NCBI GenBank assembly: GCA_039029135.1
Contig: JBCCGT010000034.1
Location: 1 to 43,966 of the forward strand
Source: JALZVT01 sp039029135
GTDB taxonomy: Bacteria > Pseudomonadota > Gammaproteobacteria > Pseudomonadales > Azotimanducaceae
Length of the DNA stretch: 43,966 nucleotides
Reading direction: 5' to 3'
In this document: piece after piece, positions 1-8,498 of the stretch
Layout of the letters: each line of letters starts with the position of its first letter
How positions within the stretch are numbered: position 1 is the stretch's first letter
Translations under genes and position numbers: made by a program
The notes under the pieces: model-generated
Told to the model about the DNA's origin: nothing
Database searches by the model: none
What the model saw: only the letters and a program-made list of their open reading frames with translations

Positions 1-31
1 CAACCGCCGGCGCCCCGCGGCGGGCACCCTC

Positions 32-898
32 TTATTCCGCGCCCCCCGACTCTGACCCCCCAACTTGCCTTCCAGCGGGCGCGGCCGCCTCTGGAGGACG
101 AAAGTCCGGGAGATGCAGAAACCCCAGCGCCTGGCGCGTGTCGATCGACAGCGCACGGGGCTGCGCATCCGGTGCATCAGAGCCGAGGCTGTAACTGAGT
201 TCGATGCGCTGCACGCCGGGCGTCAGGGGATAAAAGAGATCCACCGGGTTCGTCGCACCGGGTGCGACGGTAAGCGGCAGTGGCGTCGCACGCTCGCCGA
301 TGCGCTGATCGACCCGCCCCTCGCGAACGACGTTGCGCAGCCCGCCGATGGCGACGACAGGCGCGGCGAGCACCACCGCGGCACCCATTGTGGCCGTACC
401 CAGAGCCGCACCCAGCGTGCTTGCCGACGCCGCCGCCGAGGCGATGCCGATGCCGGCACCGGCGACCGCAACGCTTGCGCCGAGCATGCCCGAACCACCG
501 ATGCCCGCCTGAACCCGTATGTCCTCGCGCCGATAGCGACGCAGATTGCGCTTCGTGGCAAGCACCAGCGGCACGCGCTCTGCGGCGGACGCCTGTGCGA
601 CGCCCAGCGAATCGACCACCTGCATCGCGTGCAGAATCACGGGTTCCGAACCCAGATTATCGACGCGCAGAAGATATTCGTCCCAATCGACGCGCTCGGC
701 CCAACTGCCCGGACCGTCGCGCACGATCACCCAATCGAGAGTGACCGACAGGTGGTCGTCTGCGGCCGTGATCAGCGGCGCCGGCGGCTCGAACGCGACG
801 GGCTTTTCGATCAGGCGCGTGCCCTTGGCGGCGCAGCCCGCAATCGCGGCCAGCGCAAGCGCGCAGAGCGCGGCACCCAGCGTTTGTCTCTTTATCAT
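32..898 (-). CDS. Hypothetical lipoprotein, paralogue of the upstream gene
   Basis: Predicted 288-residue lipoprotein of unknown function. The N-terminus is a classic type II signal peptide ending in a lipobox (LAAIAGC), so it should be lipidated at Cys22 and held at a membrane. A segment near residues 50-85 (LDWVIV..GPGSWA...WDEYLLRV) is nearly the same in the neighbouring protein at 895-1740, so the two are tandem paralogues. A glycine/alanine-rich stretch around residues 130-185 looks like one or two hydrophobic helices and may be membrane-inserted. Its ATG overlaps the stop of the upstream paralogue (ATGA), which suggests translational coupling. I do not recognise a named family. Confidence 0.75.
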   Translation of the reverse strand: MIKRQTLGAALCALALAAIAGCAAKGTRLIEKPVAFEPPAPLITAADDHLSVTLDWVIVRDGPGSWAERVDWDEYLLRVDNLGSEPVILHAMQVVDSLGVAQASAAERVPLVLATKRNLRRYRREDIRVQAGIGGSGMLGASVAVAGAGIGIASAAASASTLGAALGTATMGAAVVLAAPVVAIGGLRNVVREGRVDQRIGERATPLPLTVAPGATNPVDLFYPLTPGVQRIELSYSLGSDAPDAQPRALSIDTRQALGFLHLPDFRPPEAAAPAGRQVGGSESGGAE

Positions 899-1740
899 GG
901 CAGAGCGGCCTCAGTTGAAGCCCCGGCCAACGCGCGTGGCGCCGCATTCGCCAGATGCAGATCGTCGAGCGCCCGATCCACGGCGAGACGCAGCGTGCGC
1001 AGGGGCTGCGTGTCGCCCTCGAGCTGATAGGTGAGCTCCAGCGCCTGGGGCGCGGGGGCGAGCGGAAAAAACAGATCCAGCGGAATCGCCTCGCCGGGGG
1101 CCAGCGTGCGCTGAAACGGCGTAACCCGCCCGGCCATTTCGAGCGCCACCTTGCGTTTGCCCTCGCGCCGCGAGGCGTCGATCAAGAGCATCGCCGGCAG
1201 CGAATAGATGGCAAACACCCCGACGGTTCCGACCACCGAGGCGGCCGCCGACTGGGAGGATGTCAGCAGCCAAAAGCCACCTGAGGCCTCGCCGTAGAAT
1301 CCCGCCGCCGTCCCCGCCACGCCGACGCCCGAGGCCAGTCGCGTCAGGCCGGGTGCCCCGTAGCCTGCCCTCACGTCGATGTCCTCATCCCGATAGCGTC
1401 GGCGCGTGGCGACCGATGCACGCAGCAACGCATCCTGCGACAGCTGCGGCTCGTGACCGCCGTCGAGGGAGTCGATCACCAGCACGTCCTTAATGGTCAA
1501 GGGCATCGCGCCGCGATTGCCCACGCGCAGCAGGTATTCGTCCCACTGGGCGTTGCGCGCCCAGCTACCCGGACCCGACGGCACGATGACCCAGTCGAGT
1601 ATGGCCTCCAGCTGGTCGTCCTGAGCCACGGCCAGCGGCGCCGCAGGTTCGATCCGTGTCGGCTCGTCGACCAGACGCGGCTGCGCCACGCAGGCGGCGC
1701 AGCCGAGCGCCATTACGGCCAGCGAAGTCCAATGTTTCAT
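895..1740 (-). CDS. Hypothetical lipoprotein, first of a tandem paralogous pair
   Basis: Predicted 281-residue lipoprotein of unknown function. A short signal peptide ends in a cysteine-containing lipobox-like segment (ALGCAAC), so the exact lipidated Cys is ambiguous. It shares with the next gene the block LDWVIVPSGPGSWA...WDEYLLRV, a central hydrophobic Gly/Ala stretch, and a C-terminal block with P..LDLF.PL.P....ELTY. A GGAGGG Shine-Dalgarno lies about 12 bases before the ATG. The stop overlaps the ATG of the downstream paralogue. It lies downstream of murI on the same strand with a 120-base gap, so it may or may not be in the same transcript. Confidence 0.75.
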   Translation of the reverse strand: MKHWTSLAVMALGCAACVAQPRLVDEPTRIEPAAPLAVAQDDQLEAILDWVIVPSGPGSWARNAQWDEYLLRVGNRGAMPLTIKDVLVIDSLDGGHEPQLSQDALLRASVATRRRYRDEDIDVRAGYGAPGLTRLASGVGVAGTAAGFYGEASGGFWLLTSSQSAAASVVGTVGVFAIYSLPAMLLIDASRREGKRKVALEMAGRVTPFQRTLAPGEAIPLDLFFPLAPAPQALELTYQLEGDTQPLRTLRLAVDRALDDLHLANAAPRALAGASTEAALP

Positions 1741-1860
1741 GCTGTCGAGTCCCTCCGAGCGGTAGGCGCACGCCCCTGTGTGGCGTCGGTTCCTGCCTTG
1801 TAAGCAGACTGCTCCGCCGCGAGTGTAGCGCCCGAAGCTAACTCAACGCTGAACGAACCG

Positions 1861-2667
1861 TCAGAAGAGGTCCACGACTTCGACGGCCTCGATCGGCTCG
1901 CCGAGAAAGTGAGCGCCGACCCGGGCGAAGCGCGCGCCGTCGTCCGTCGCAAGGAGCACAACCGAGCCCGCGCCGGGCGGCGCAGCATCCGCATCCACAG
2001 ACAGTTCCGCAGCCACCGCGGCCGCCGTGGTAGCCGCGGAATCGACGATCGTGACGCCCGCGCCGAGGATGCGCGCCAGCGGTTCGCGAAACACCGGGAA
2101 GTGCGTACAGCCGAGCAGCAGCACATCCGGACGCCAGTGCGCGCAATCGCTGACGTAGCTGCCCAGCACCCGGTCAGGCACCTCGCCGGCCAGCCACCCC
2201 TCCTCGGCCAGCGTGACCAACAGCGGCGCCGGGCGGGCGCGAATCTGCAGATCGGGGCGCAGCCCGAGCAGCGCGCGCTGATAGGCTCCGCCGCGCACCG
2301 TGCTCTCGGTCGCCAGCACGCTGACCCGCCGAACGCCCGCTGCGGCGCAGGCCGCCGCCGCGCCGGGCTGCACGACGCCGAAGACTGGGAGGTCCGCGTA
2401 AGCCTCGCGCAGGGCATTGAGGGCGACCGCGGAGGCGGTATTGCAGGCGATCACGAGCGCGCCCACGCCCCGGTCTACCAGGATGCGCGCCGCCTGCACG
2501 GCATAGCGCGCAACGGTCGCCGCGCTCTTGGTGCCATAGGGCAGGCGCGCGGTGTCACCGAGATACACAAAGGAGGCGTGCGGCAGCTGTGCCTGCAGCG
2601 CGCGCAGGACGGTGAGTCCGCCCATGCCGGAATCGAAGACGCCGATAGGCGCGGCGCGCTGCGCCAT
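1861..2667 (-). CDS. murI: Glutamate racemase
   Basis: Cofactor-independent racemase that makes D-glutamate for peptidoglycan in the cytoplasm. The family signatures are complete: IGVFDSGMGGLTVL near the N-terminus (catalytic Asp), ACNTASA with the first catalytic Cys, and LLGCTHFP with the second Cys followed by His. The length of 268 residues from this ATG fits the family. An upstream in-frame start at 2733 would add 22 residues (MSRCC...) without family resemblance, so I prefer the internal ATG, although neither has a strong ribosome-binding site. It follows the zinc-ribbon gene and argG on the same strand. Confidence 0.95.
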   Translation of the reverse strand: MAQRAAPIGVFDSGMGGLTVLRALQAQLPHASFVYLGDTARLPYGTKSAATVARYAVQAARILVDRGVGALVIACNTASAVALNALREAYADLPVFGVVQPGAAAACAAAGVRRVSVLATESTVRGGAYQRALLGLRPDLQIRARPAPLLVTLAEEGWLAGEVPDRVLGSYVSDCAHWRPDVLLLGCTHFPVFREPLARILGAGVTIVDSAATTAAAVAAELSVDADAAPPGAGSVVLLATDDGARFARVGAHFLGEPIEAVEVVDLF

Positions 2668-2754
2668 GAGAGACAACCGCTGATAAAGACGCGGCAGTGT
2701 ACCCACAGGGCGAGCGCCGCAACACCGCGACACGCCCCCGATGGGCGGCGAGGC

Positions 2755-3318
2755 TTACGAGCGCGAGAAGAGCCGCTTGAGCATGCCCTGTTTCTTCGCG
2801 GGCTTGCGGCGGGGATCGCCCGCGAGCGCGTCGGCCGTTTCGGCGACGATCGCTCCGTGCGGCGAGAGCTGTTCCTTCTGCGCGGCATCGCGCTCGCGCT
2901 TTTCGGCCAGCAGACGAGCCTTGCGCTGCTGGCGCATATACACCTCGATCTCCACGCCACAGCGGGCGCAGTACACCGCCTCGAGCTGGACGTGCGAACA
3001 GCGCGGACACTCGACGTGGGCGGCAGTCAGGTCGCGCAGCGTTTTGTCGGCGCGGTCGCTTTCGAAATCGGCGGGCTGCGCCGCCTTCGGGGCTAGATTC
3101 TTGACCCGCGCCAGGGCACCCAGATCATGCAGGCGCTCCTGCAGGCGATTAGCTTCGGCCTCGGAGAGCTTGGATTGCAGGACCACCGTTTTGCCGGAAA
3201 ACAGATAGCGGGCCTTGTTCTCGGGCACACCGAGGGCATCCGCGAGAGAGGCCTGCACCCGCTCGCGGTCGAACCCGTCGACCAGCTGCCCGCTGAACAG
3301 TACCTGGTAGTCGCTCAC
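2755..3318 (-). CDS. Zinc-ribbon protein with small N-terminal alpha/beta domain
   Basis: 187-residue protein of unknown role. Residues 1-70 (YQVLFSGQLVDGF...ALFSGK-like, LSEAEANRLQERLHDLGA) resemble the small domain found before DUF805 membrane domains in Pseudomonas proteins, from memory. It is followed by a CPRC...CARC zinc ribbon near residues 105-125, then a basic, charged helix (RQQRKARLLAEKRERD) and a lysine/arginine-rich tail. I chose the GTG at 3318 because a perfect GGAGGAG lies 6 bases upstream of it. The longer readings from ATG 3333 or ATG 3429 have no such site. It lies between argG and murI. Function unknown; a nucleic-acid or protein-binding role is only an inference from the ribbon and basic tail. 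Confidence 0.8.
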   Translation of the reverse strand: MSDYQVLFSGQLVDGFDRERVQASLADALGVPENKARYLFSGKTVVLQSKLSEAEANRLQERLHDLGALARVKNLAPKAAQPADFESDRADKTLRDLTAAHVECPRCSHVQLEAVYCARCGVEIEVYMRQQRKARLLAEKRERDAAQKEQLSPHGAIVAETADALAGDPRRKPAKKQGMLKRLFSRS

Positions 3319-3474
3319 TGCCCACTCCTCCATTAGGGGTCGTGCACGCGCAGGCCCGCAGGCAGCCCACGTGCGATAAGGCAGCACTGTAGCCAGCCAA
3401 GCAAACCGTAACTGTGATGCGTGCGGCACAGCGCGCGCGCCGAAATTGCGGCGGCCGCGCGCACCAAGGTCGGG

Positions 3475-4710
3475 CTAGTCGAGCAGCCGGCGACCCCGTT
3501 TGGCCGCGACGCGCAGACGCAGGGCGTTGAGCTTGATAAAGCCGCCGGCGTCGTGCTGGTCGTAGGCGCCGCCGTCGTCCTCGAAGGTCACGACGTCGGC
3601 ATCATAGAGGCTGTCGGGAGAGCGCCGTCCGAGCACGCTCACCGACCCCTTGAACAGCCGCAGCCGCACCTCGCCGTTGACGACGCTTTGGGATTCGTCG
3701 ATCAGCGCCTGCAGCACCCGCCGCTCCGGCGACCACCAGTAGCCGTTGTAGATCATCTCGGCGTAGCGCGGCATCACGGAATCTTTCAGGTGCCCGACCT
3801 CGCGATCGAGCGTGATCGACTCCATCGCCCGGTGGGCTTTCAGCAGTATGGTACCGCCCGGCGTCTCATAGCAGCCCCGACTCTTCATGCCGACAAATCG
3901 GTTCTCAACCAGGTCGTCGCGGCCGATGCCGTGCGCGCCGCCGATTTCGTTCAGCCGGGTCAGCATCTCGGCGGGTGACAGCGTGGCCCCATCCAGCGTG
4001 ACCGGATCGCCGTGTTCGTAGCCGATGACGATGTCCAGCGGCGTGTCCGGCGCGGCCTCGGGTGCCACGGTCCAGCGCCACATGGCCTCATCCGCCGCCT
4101 GCCAGGGATCTTCCAGGCCGCCGCCCTCATAGGAGATGTGCAGCAGGTTCGCGTCCATCGAATAGGGCGACTTTTCACCCTGCTTGAAGTCGACCGGGAT
4201 CTGGTGCTCTTCGCAGTAGCGCATCAGCGTCTCGCGCGAGGTCAGCTCCCAGTCGCGCCAGGGCGCGATCACCGCGATGTCGGGATCGAGCGCGTACGCG
4301 CCCATCTCGAAGCGCACCTGATCGTTGCCCTTGCCGGTCGCGCCGTGGGCGATCGCATCCGCACCGGTGGCCTGGGCAATCTCCACCAATCGCTTGGTGA
4401 TGAGCGGTCGGGCGATGCTGGTACCCAGCAGGTATTCGCCCTCGTAGAGCGTGTTGCCGCGAAACATGGGATAGACGAAGTCGCGGACGAACTCCTCGCG
4501 CAGATCCTCGATGAAGATCTCGCGCACACCCATCGCCTCGGCTTTGGCGCGCGCCGGTTCTACCTCTTCGCCCTGGCCGAGATCGGCGGTGAACGTCACC
4601 ACCTCGGCATTGTAGGTCTCCTGCAGCCAGCGGCAGATCACGGACGTATCAAGGCCGCCGGAATAGGCGAGCACGATCTTATTGATCTGATCGGAGTGGG
4701 CGGGGTTCAT
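3475..4710 (-). CDS. argG: Argininosuccinate synthase
   Basis: Joins citrulline and aspartate with ATP in the penultimate step of arginine synthesis, in the cytoplasm. The ATP-pyrophosphatase P-loop is clear (VLAYSGGLDTSV, residues about 13-24). It is followed by TADLGQGEE, GTSIARPLI, AHGATGKGNDQVRFE and the typical PYSMD.NLLH.S.EGG..EDP region. 411 residues matches the family. The ATG has GGAAG 6 bases upstream. argD and argF lie about 2.6 kb away on the other strand, so arginine genes cluster here but are not one transcript. I saw no convincing ARG box in the 98-base divergent region shared with rnt. Confidence 0.97.
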   Translation of the reverse strand: MNPAHSDQINKIVLAYSGGLDTSVICRWLQETYNAEVVTFTADLGQGEEVEPARAKAEAMGVREIFIEDLREEFVRDFVYPMFRGNTLYEGEYLLGTSIARPLITKRLVEIAQATGADAIAHGATGKGNDQVRFEMGAYALDPDIAVIAPWRDWELTSRETLMRYCEEHQIPVDFKQGEKSPYSMDANLLHISYEGGGLEDPWQAADEAMWRWTVAPEAAPDTPLDIVIGYEHGDPVTLDGATLSPAEMLTRLNEIGGAHGIGRDDLVENRFVGMKSRGCYETPGGTILLKAHRAMESITLDREVGHLKDSVMPRYAEMIYNGYWWSPERRVLQALIDESQSVVNGEVRLRLFKGSVSVLGRRSPDSLYDADVVTFEDDGGAYDQHDAGGFIKLNALRLRVAAKRGRRLLD

Positions 4711-4808
4711 AGTGTCTTCCGGCCGTTCGGGGGACGCGTAGGGTAGAGAAGCGCTCGCGTCTTGCCAACAAATGCCGGTCCGCCCCGGCGCCGTGGTACG
4801 CTCCGCCG

Positions 4809-5426
4809 ATGATCATGTCTGACCGCTTTCGGGGCTTTCTGCCGATCGTCGTCGATATCGAGACGGGCGGCTTCAGTCCGAACGAGCACGCGATCCTAGA
4901 ACTCGCGGCCGTATTCCTGCGGCTGGACGACGACGGGGTGAAGATCGCGGGTAGCTGGCAGCGCCCCGTGGCACCGCGCGCGGGTTCCCGGGTCGAGGAG
5001 GCGTCGCTCAAGGTCACCGGCATCGACCCTACCCGCCCGGCCCCCAGCGAGGAGGAGGCGATTCGGGAGCTGATCGAAGTCGTGCGCCGTGTGCAGCGCG
5101 ACGCAGACTGTCAGCGCAGCCTGATGGTGGCCCACAACGCGGCCTTCGACATGGGCTTCTTCAACGCCGCAGTCGAACGCGCGGGCATCAAACGCAACCC
5201 TTTCCATCCCTTTACGTTTATCGATACGGCGTCTCTGGCCGCCGTGGCCGTCGGACACACCGTGCTGCGCGAATCCTGCGTACGCGCGGGCATCGCGTTC
5301 GAGTCCGAGCGCGCCCACGGCGCGCTATACGACGCGGAGCGCACGGCGGAGCTGTTCTGCTGGATCGTGAATCGGTGGGATGGCAGCGGTGAGCTGCCCA
5401 TGGCGTTAGGCGACGCGGAGCCCTAA
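4809..5426 (+). CDS. rnt: Ribonuclease T
   Basis: DEDDh-family 3'-5' exoribonuclease that trims the 3' ends of tRNA and other stable RNAs, also active on DNA 3' ends. All four motif blocks are visible: VVDIETGG (Asp, Glu) near residue 16, the Asp in VAHNAAFDMGFFNAA, and HGALYDAERTAELF with the general-base His and last Asp near residue 180. 205 residues fits E. coli-type RNase T, which acts as a homodimer. ATG 4815 is an alternative start that shortens it by two residues. It is divergent from argG and convergent with grxD. Confidence 0.95.
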   Translation: MIMSDRFRGFLPIVVDIETGGFSPNEHAILELAAVFLRLDDDGVKIAGSWQRPVAPRAGSRVEEASLKVTGIDPTRPAPSEEEAIRELIEVVRRVQRDADCQRSLMVAHNAAFDMGFFNAAVERAGIKRNPFHPFTFIDTASLAAVAVGHTVLRESCVRAGIAFESERAHGALYDAERTAELFCWIVNRWDGSGELPMALGDAEP

Positions 5427-5493
5427 GCGCCGCGGTGCCGACGATCGCTTGGGCCCACTTGAGGCGGCTGCCGCAAGCGCCCGTCGCGGACGA

Positions 5494-5847
5494 TTAGTCC
5501 TCGTCCTGGGGTGCGGCGCTCTTGATGACTTCTTGCAGTTCGCCGGCCTCGAACATCTCGGTGATGATGTCGCAGCCGCCCACGAGCTCGCCGTCGACAA
5601 ACAGCTGCGGAAAGGTAGGCCAGTCGGAGACCTGCGGCAGCGTGGCGCGGATCGCGGGATTCGCGAGAATGTCCACATAGGCAAACTTTTCGCCGCACGC
5701 CATCAGGCATTGCACGGTGCGGGCAGAGAAACCGCACTGGGGAGCCTGGGGTGAACCCTTCATGTACAGGATGATGGGATTGTCGTTGATCTGGCCGCGG
5801 ATGGCGTCGGCGACTTCCGCAACGGCTTGATCGGTGTTCTCGGTCAT
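5494..5847 (-). CDS. grxD: Monothiol glutaredoxin (Grx4 type)
   Basis: CGFS-type glutaredoxin that, in the known family, carries [2Fe-2S] clusters for delivery or regulation together with BolA proteins. Seen here are the family hallmarks: ILYMKGSP..PQCGFSA at about residues 27-43, the WPTFPQLFVDGELVGGCDI block, and an acidic C-terminus. At 117 residues it matches Grx4. I took the ATG at 5847; an in-frame GTG at 5856 would add three residues. The symbol follows E. coli usage; orthologues are also called Grx4. Confidence 0.94.
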   Translation of the reverse strand: MTENTDQAVAEVADAIRGQINDNPIILYMKGSPQAPQCGFSARTVQCLMACGEKFAYVDILANPAIRATLPQVSDWPTFPQLFVDGELVGGCDIITEMFEAGELQEVIKSAAPQDED

Positions 5848-5939
5848 GACGGACACGCCCTGTCGGGTGGAATTAGCGCTATTGTAGCTCAGTCCGGCAC
5901 CCCCTTTCGCAAAACCGACCCGAGAAGCAGACGAGCACC

Positions 5940-7094
5940 GTGTTCGATTTCGACCAGATCATCGATCGCCGCGGCACGGCCGCGAAGAAGTGGGACAAGT
6001 TCGCCGGGCGCGACATGCTGCCGTTCTGGATCGCGGACATGGACTTCCCCACGCCGCCCGACGTCCAGGCTGCGCTGCAGGCGCGTCTGGATCACGGCAT
6101 CCTGGGCTATGCCCAGACGCCGGATGGCCTGTCGGAGCAGGTCGCCGAATGGCTCGCCAACAACGGCGGCTATCGGCCACGCGCTGAACACATGATCTGG
6201 CTGCCCGGCGTCGTACCCGGACTCAACCTGGCGGCGATCGTGCTCGCCCGCAGCGGCGGCGCTGTCGCGATGGCCACCCCCGTGTACTACCCGTTTCGCA
6301 GCACGCCCCAGGTCTGCAACCAGCGCAGCGTCGAGGTGCCGCTGGTACTGAACGGCGCGCGCTGGGAGATGGACTTTGCGCGCCTCGAGGCCGCGTTTGC
6401 CGCCGAGTCCGTGACCAGCTTTCTATTGAGCAACCCGCAGAACCCGACCGGTCGCGCATACACGCGTGAAGAACTGACCCGTCTCGCCGAGATCGCGCTG
6501 CGACACGACGTGTGGATCATCAGCGACGAGATCCACAGCCCGCTGGTCATCGACGAACGCTGCGAGCACATCAGTATCGCCGGCCTGGATCCAGAGATCG
6601 CTCGCCGCACGGTGACGCTGCACGCGATGACCAAGGCCTACAATCTCGCCGGCCTGAACGCCGCCGTCGCGGTCATCGAAGACGATGCCGTACGCCAGCG
6701 CTTCGCCGACGCGCGCGAGGGACTGGTATCGCTAATCTCACCGCTGGCGTTCACGGGGGCGCAGGCCGCCTACGGCGACAGCAGCGACTACCTGCCTCAG
6801 CTACGGCGCTATCTGCAGCGAAACCATGCGGCCCTGAATCAATGCGTAGCAGGCATCGAGGGCGTGACGACCACGCCGGTCGAGGCTACCTATCTGTCTT
6901 GGCTCGACGTGCGGGAACTGGAGCTTGCGGCGCCGGGCGAGCACTTCGAGGCGCATGGACTCGCGCTGTCCGACGGCGCGGAATTCGGCGGCCCGGGATT
7001 CGTGCGCTTCAATTTCGCCGCCCCGGCGAGCGTGGTTGCCCAGGGCCTTGCGCGCCTGCAGCGAGCCTGCGATGCGGCCCAAACCGCCGCCTGA
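5940..7094 (+). CDS. PatB/MalY-family PLP-dependent C-S lyase
   Basis: Fold-type I PLP enzyme of the MalY/PatB group, which in known members is a cystathionine beta-lyase or cysteine desulfhydrase. Seen are the group signature PFWIADMDFPTPPDV near residue 30, SNPQNPTGRAYTREEL, WIISDEIHSPLVI (PLP-binding Asp) and the lysine motif MTKAYNLAGLNAAV near residue 235. The length of 384 is normal. It starts with GTG; no better start was found. It lies upstream of argD but is separated by a terminator-like hairpin, so it is probably a separate transcript. The substrate cannot be told from sequence. Confidence 0.9.
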   Translation: MFDFDQIIDRRGTAAKKWDKFAGRDMLPFWIADMDFPTPPDVQAALQARLDHGILGYAQTPDGLSEQVAEWLANNGGYRPRAEHMIWLPGVVPGLNLAAIVLARSGGAVAMATPVYYPFRSTPQVCNQRSVEVPLVLNGARWEMDFARLEAAFAAESVTSFLLSNPQNPTGRAYTREELTRLAEIALRHDVWIISDEIHSPLVIDERCEHISIAGLDPEIARRTVTLHAMTKAYNLAGLNAAVAVIEDDAVRQRFADAREGLVSLISPLAFTGAQAAYGDSSDYLPQLRRYLQRNHAALNQCVAGIEGVTTTPVEATYLSWLDVRELELAAPGEHFEAHGLALSDGAEFGGPGFVRFNFAAPASVVAQGLARLQRACDAAQTAA

Positions 7095-7165
7095 GCCGCG
7101 AGCACAGCCCCGACGCAGCACAAATGTCGGCGGTTGCCAGCGGTAGAAACACGGGTGTAAAGTTC

Positions 7166-7239
7166 CGTTTTTACAGGCAGCCCGGCTGCCTGTTTTGCTT
7201 TCTGGCCCTGTAAAACGCAAGGCTCGCCACACGCGAGCC
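7166..7239 (+). promoter_or_regulatory. Hairpin-rich leader upstream of argDF
   Basis: A near-perfect inverted repeat, CGTTTTTACAG (7166-7176) and CTGTAAAACG (7208-7217), encloses the terminator-like hairpin and shares three bases with its left arm, so the two folds compete. A second perfect 7-bp hairpin GGCTCGC / GCGAGCC (7221-7227, 7233-7239) follows. This could be a bidirectional terminator region or an attenuation leader. Regulation is an inference. Confidence 0.4.
7174..7200 (+). terminator. Rho-independent terminator after the C-S lyase gene
   Basis: Perfect 7-bp stem CAGGCAG / CTGCCTG (7174-7180 and 7186-7192) with a CCCGG loop, followed directly by TTTTGCTTT. It lies 80 bases after the lyase stop and 115 bases before argD. 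It probably ends the upstream transcript. Because it is embedded in a larger inverted repeat it might instead act as an attenuator in the argDF leader. Confidence 0.75.
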
Positions 7240-7307
7240 ACACGCAACCGGGGCCGACGATCGAAACACCGAACCCGAAAAGCTAACAACAGACATCCGC
7301 GCTCTGG

Positions 7308-8498
7308 ATGTCATTGAGTGATATGGCCATGGATACTGCAAGCGAAACCCCGACGGTCATGCCGACCTATGCGCGTCTACCGGTGGCCTTCGAACGCGGC
7401 GCCGGCGCGCACCTGTACACCGCGGACGGGGTCGAATATCTCGACGCGCTGTGCGGGCTTGCGGTGACGGGTCTGGGGCACGCGCACCCGGGTGTGAGCG
7501 CTGCGCTGCGCGAACAGGCCGATACCCTACTGCACACCTCCAACCTGTACGCGATCCCTCAGCAGCAGCGCCTGGCCGACCGCCTCGTTGCGCTGTCCGG
7601 CATGGACAGCGTGTTTTTCGGCAACTCCGGCGCCGAGGCCAACGAAGCCGCCATCAAGATCGCGCGCCTGTATGGCACCAACCGCGGGGTGAAGAACCCC
7701 AGCATCATCGTGATGGAAAACGCCTTCCATGGTCGCACCATGGCGACCCTGACGGCGACCGGCAATCGCAAAGTGCAGGCGGGCTTCGAGCCGCTGCTCA
7801 AGGGTTTCGTGCGCGCGCCCTACGGCGACATCGAAGCGCTGCGCAACATCGCCGGCAACGATCCCGAGGTCGTCGCTGTGCTGGTCGAACCCGTGCAGGG
7901 CGAAGGCGGTATCCGCATCCCGCCTGCCGATTATCTGGGTGAGCTGCGCGCGCTGTGCGACGCCAACGACTGGCTGCTGATGCTCGATGAGGTGCAGACC
8001 GGCAACGGGCGCACGGGCAAATTTTTCGCCTATGAGCATACCGATGTGCTGCCGGACGTCGTCGCGACGGCCAAGGGCCTGGGCAACGGCGTGCCGATCG
8101 GTGCGTGCCTCGCGCGCGGCAAAGCCGCCGAGGTCCTGGTACCGGGCACGCACGGCTCGACGTTCGGCGGCAACCCGCTGGCAAGCGCGGCCGCCAACGC
8201 CGTGCTGGATGCACTGGAGGGCGGCCTCATCGACCGCGCAGCCGAGCTGGGCGAACGCATGCTCGCGCGCTTTCGCGACGCGCTGAAGGGCAACAACCGG
8301 GTCGCGGACATTCGCGGCGCGGGCCTGATGCTTGCAATCGAGCTTACAGAACCCTGCGGCGATATCGTGACCGCGGCGCTTGAGCAACATCTGCTGCTGA
8401 ACGTCACGGCAGGTAACGTGATTCGGCTGCTGCCGCCGCTCGTGCTCAGCGACGAACAGGCCGATCATATCGTCGACACCGTCGCCGGCCTGATCTGA
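7308..8498 (+). CDS. argD: Acetylornithine aminotransferase
   Basis: Class III PLP aminotransferase that converts N-acetylglutamate semialdehyde to N-acetylornithine; family members may also serve lysine synthesis. Seen are FFGNSGAEANEAAIK, ENAFHGRTMATLTATGN, LVEPVQGEGGIR, LLMLDEVQTGNGRTG and the PLP lysine block ATAKGLGNGVPIGACLA. 396 residues is normal. In-frame ATGs at 7323 and 7329 are possible alternative starts. Its TGA overlaps the ATG of argF by one base, so the two are translationally coupled. A leader with competing hairpins lies upstream. Confidence 0.95.
   Translation: MSLSDMAMDTASETPTVMPTYARLPVAFERGAGAHLYTADGVEYLDALCGLAVTGLGHAHPGVSAALREQADTLLHTSNLYAIPQQQRLADRLVALSGMDSVFFGNSGAEANEAAIKIARLYGTNRGVKNPSIIVMENAFHGRTMATLTATGNRKVQAGFEPLLKGFVRAPYGDIEALRNIAGNDPEVVAVLVEPVQGEGGIRIPPADYLGELRALCDANDWLLMLDEVQTGNGRTGKFFAYEHTDVLPDVVATAKGLGNGVPIGACLARGKAAEVLVPGTHGSTFGGNPLASAAANAVLDALEGGLIDRAAELGERMLARFRDALKGNNRVADIRGAGLMLAIELTEPCGDIVTAALEQHLLLNVTAGNVIRLLPPLVLSDEQADHIVDTVAGLI

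Noticed and set aside
1909..3096. 395-codon open frame on the plus strand
   Set aside because: Antisense to murI and the zinc-ribbon gene; Arg/His-rich shadow translation.
4711..4808. ARG box between argG and rnt
   Set aside because: No sequence resembling the AT-rich TGAATnnnnATTCA operator was found.
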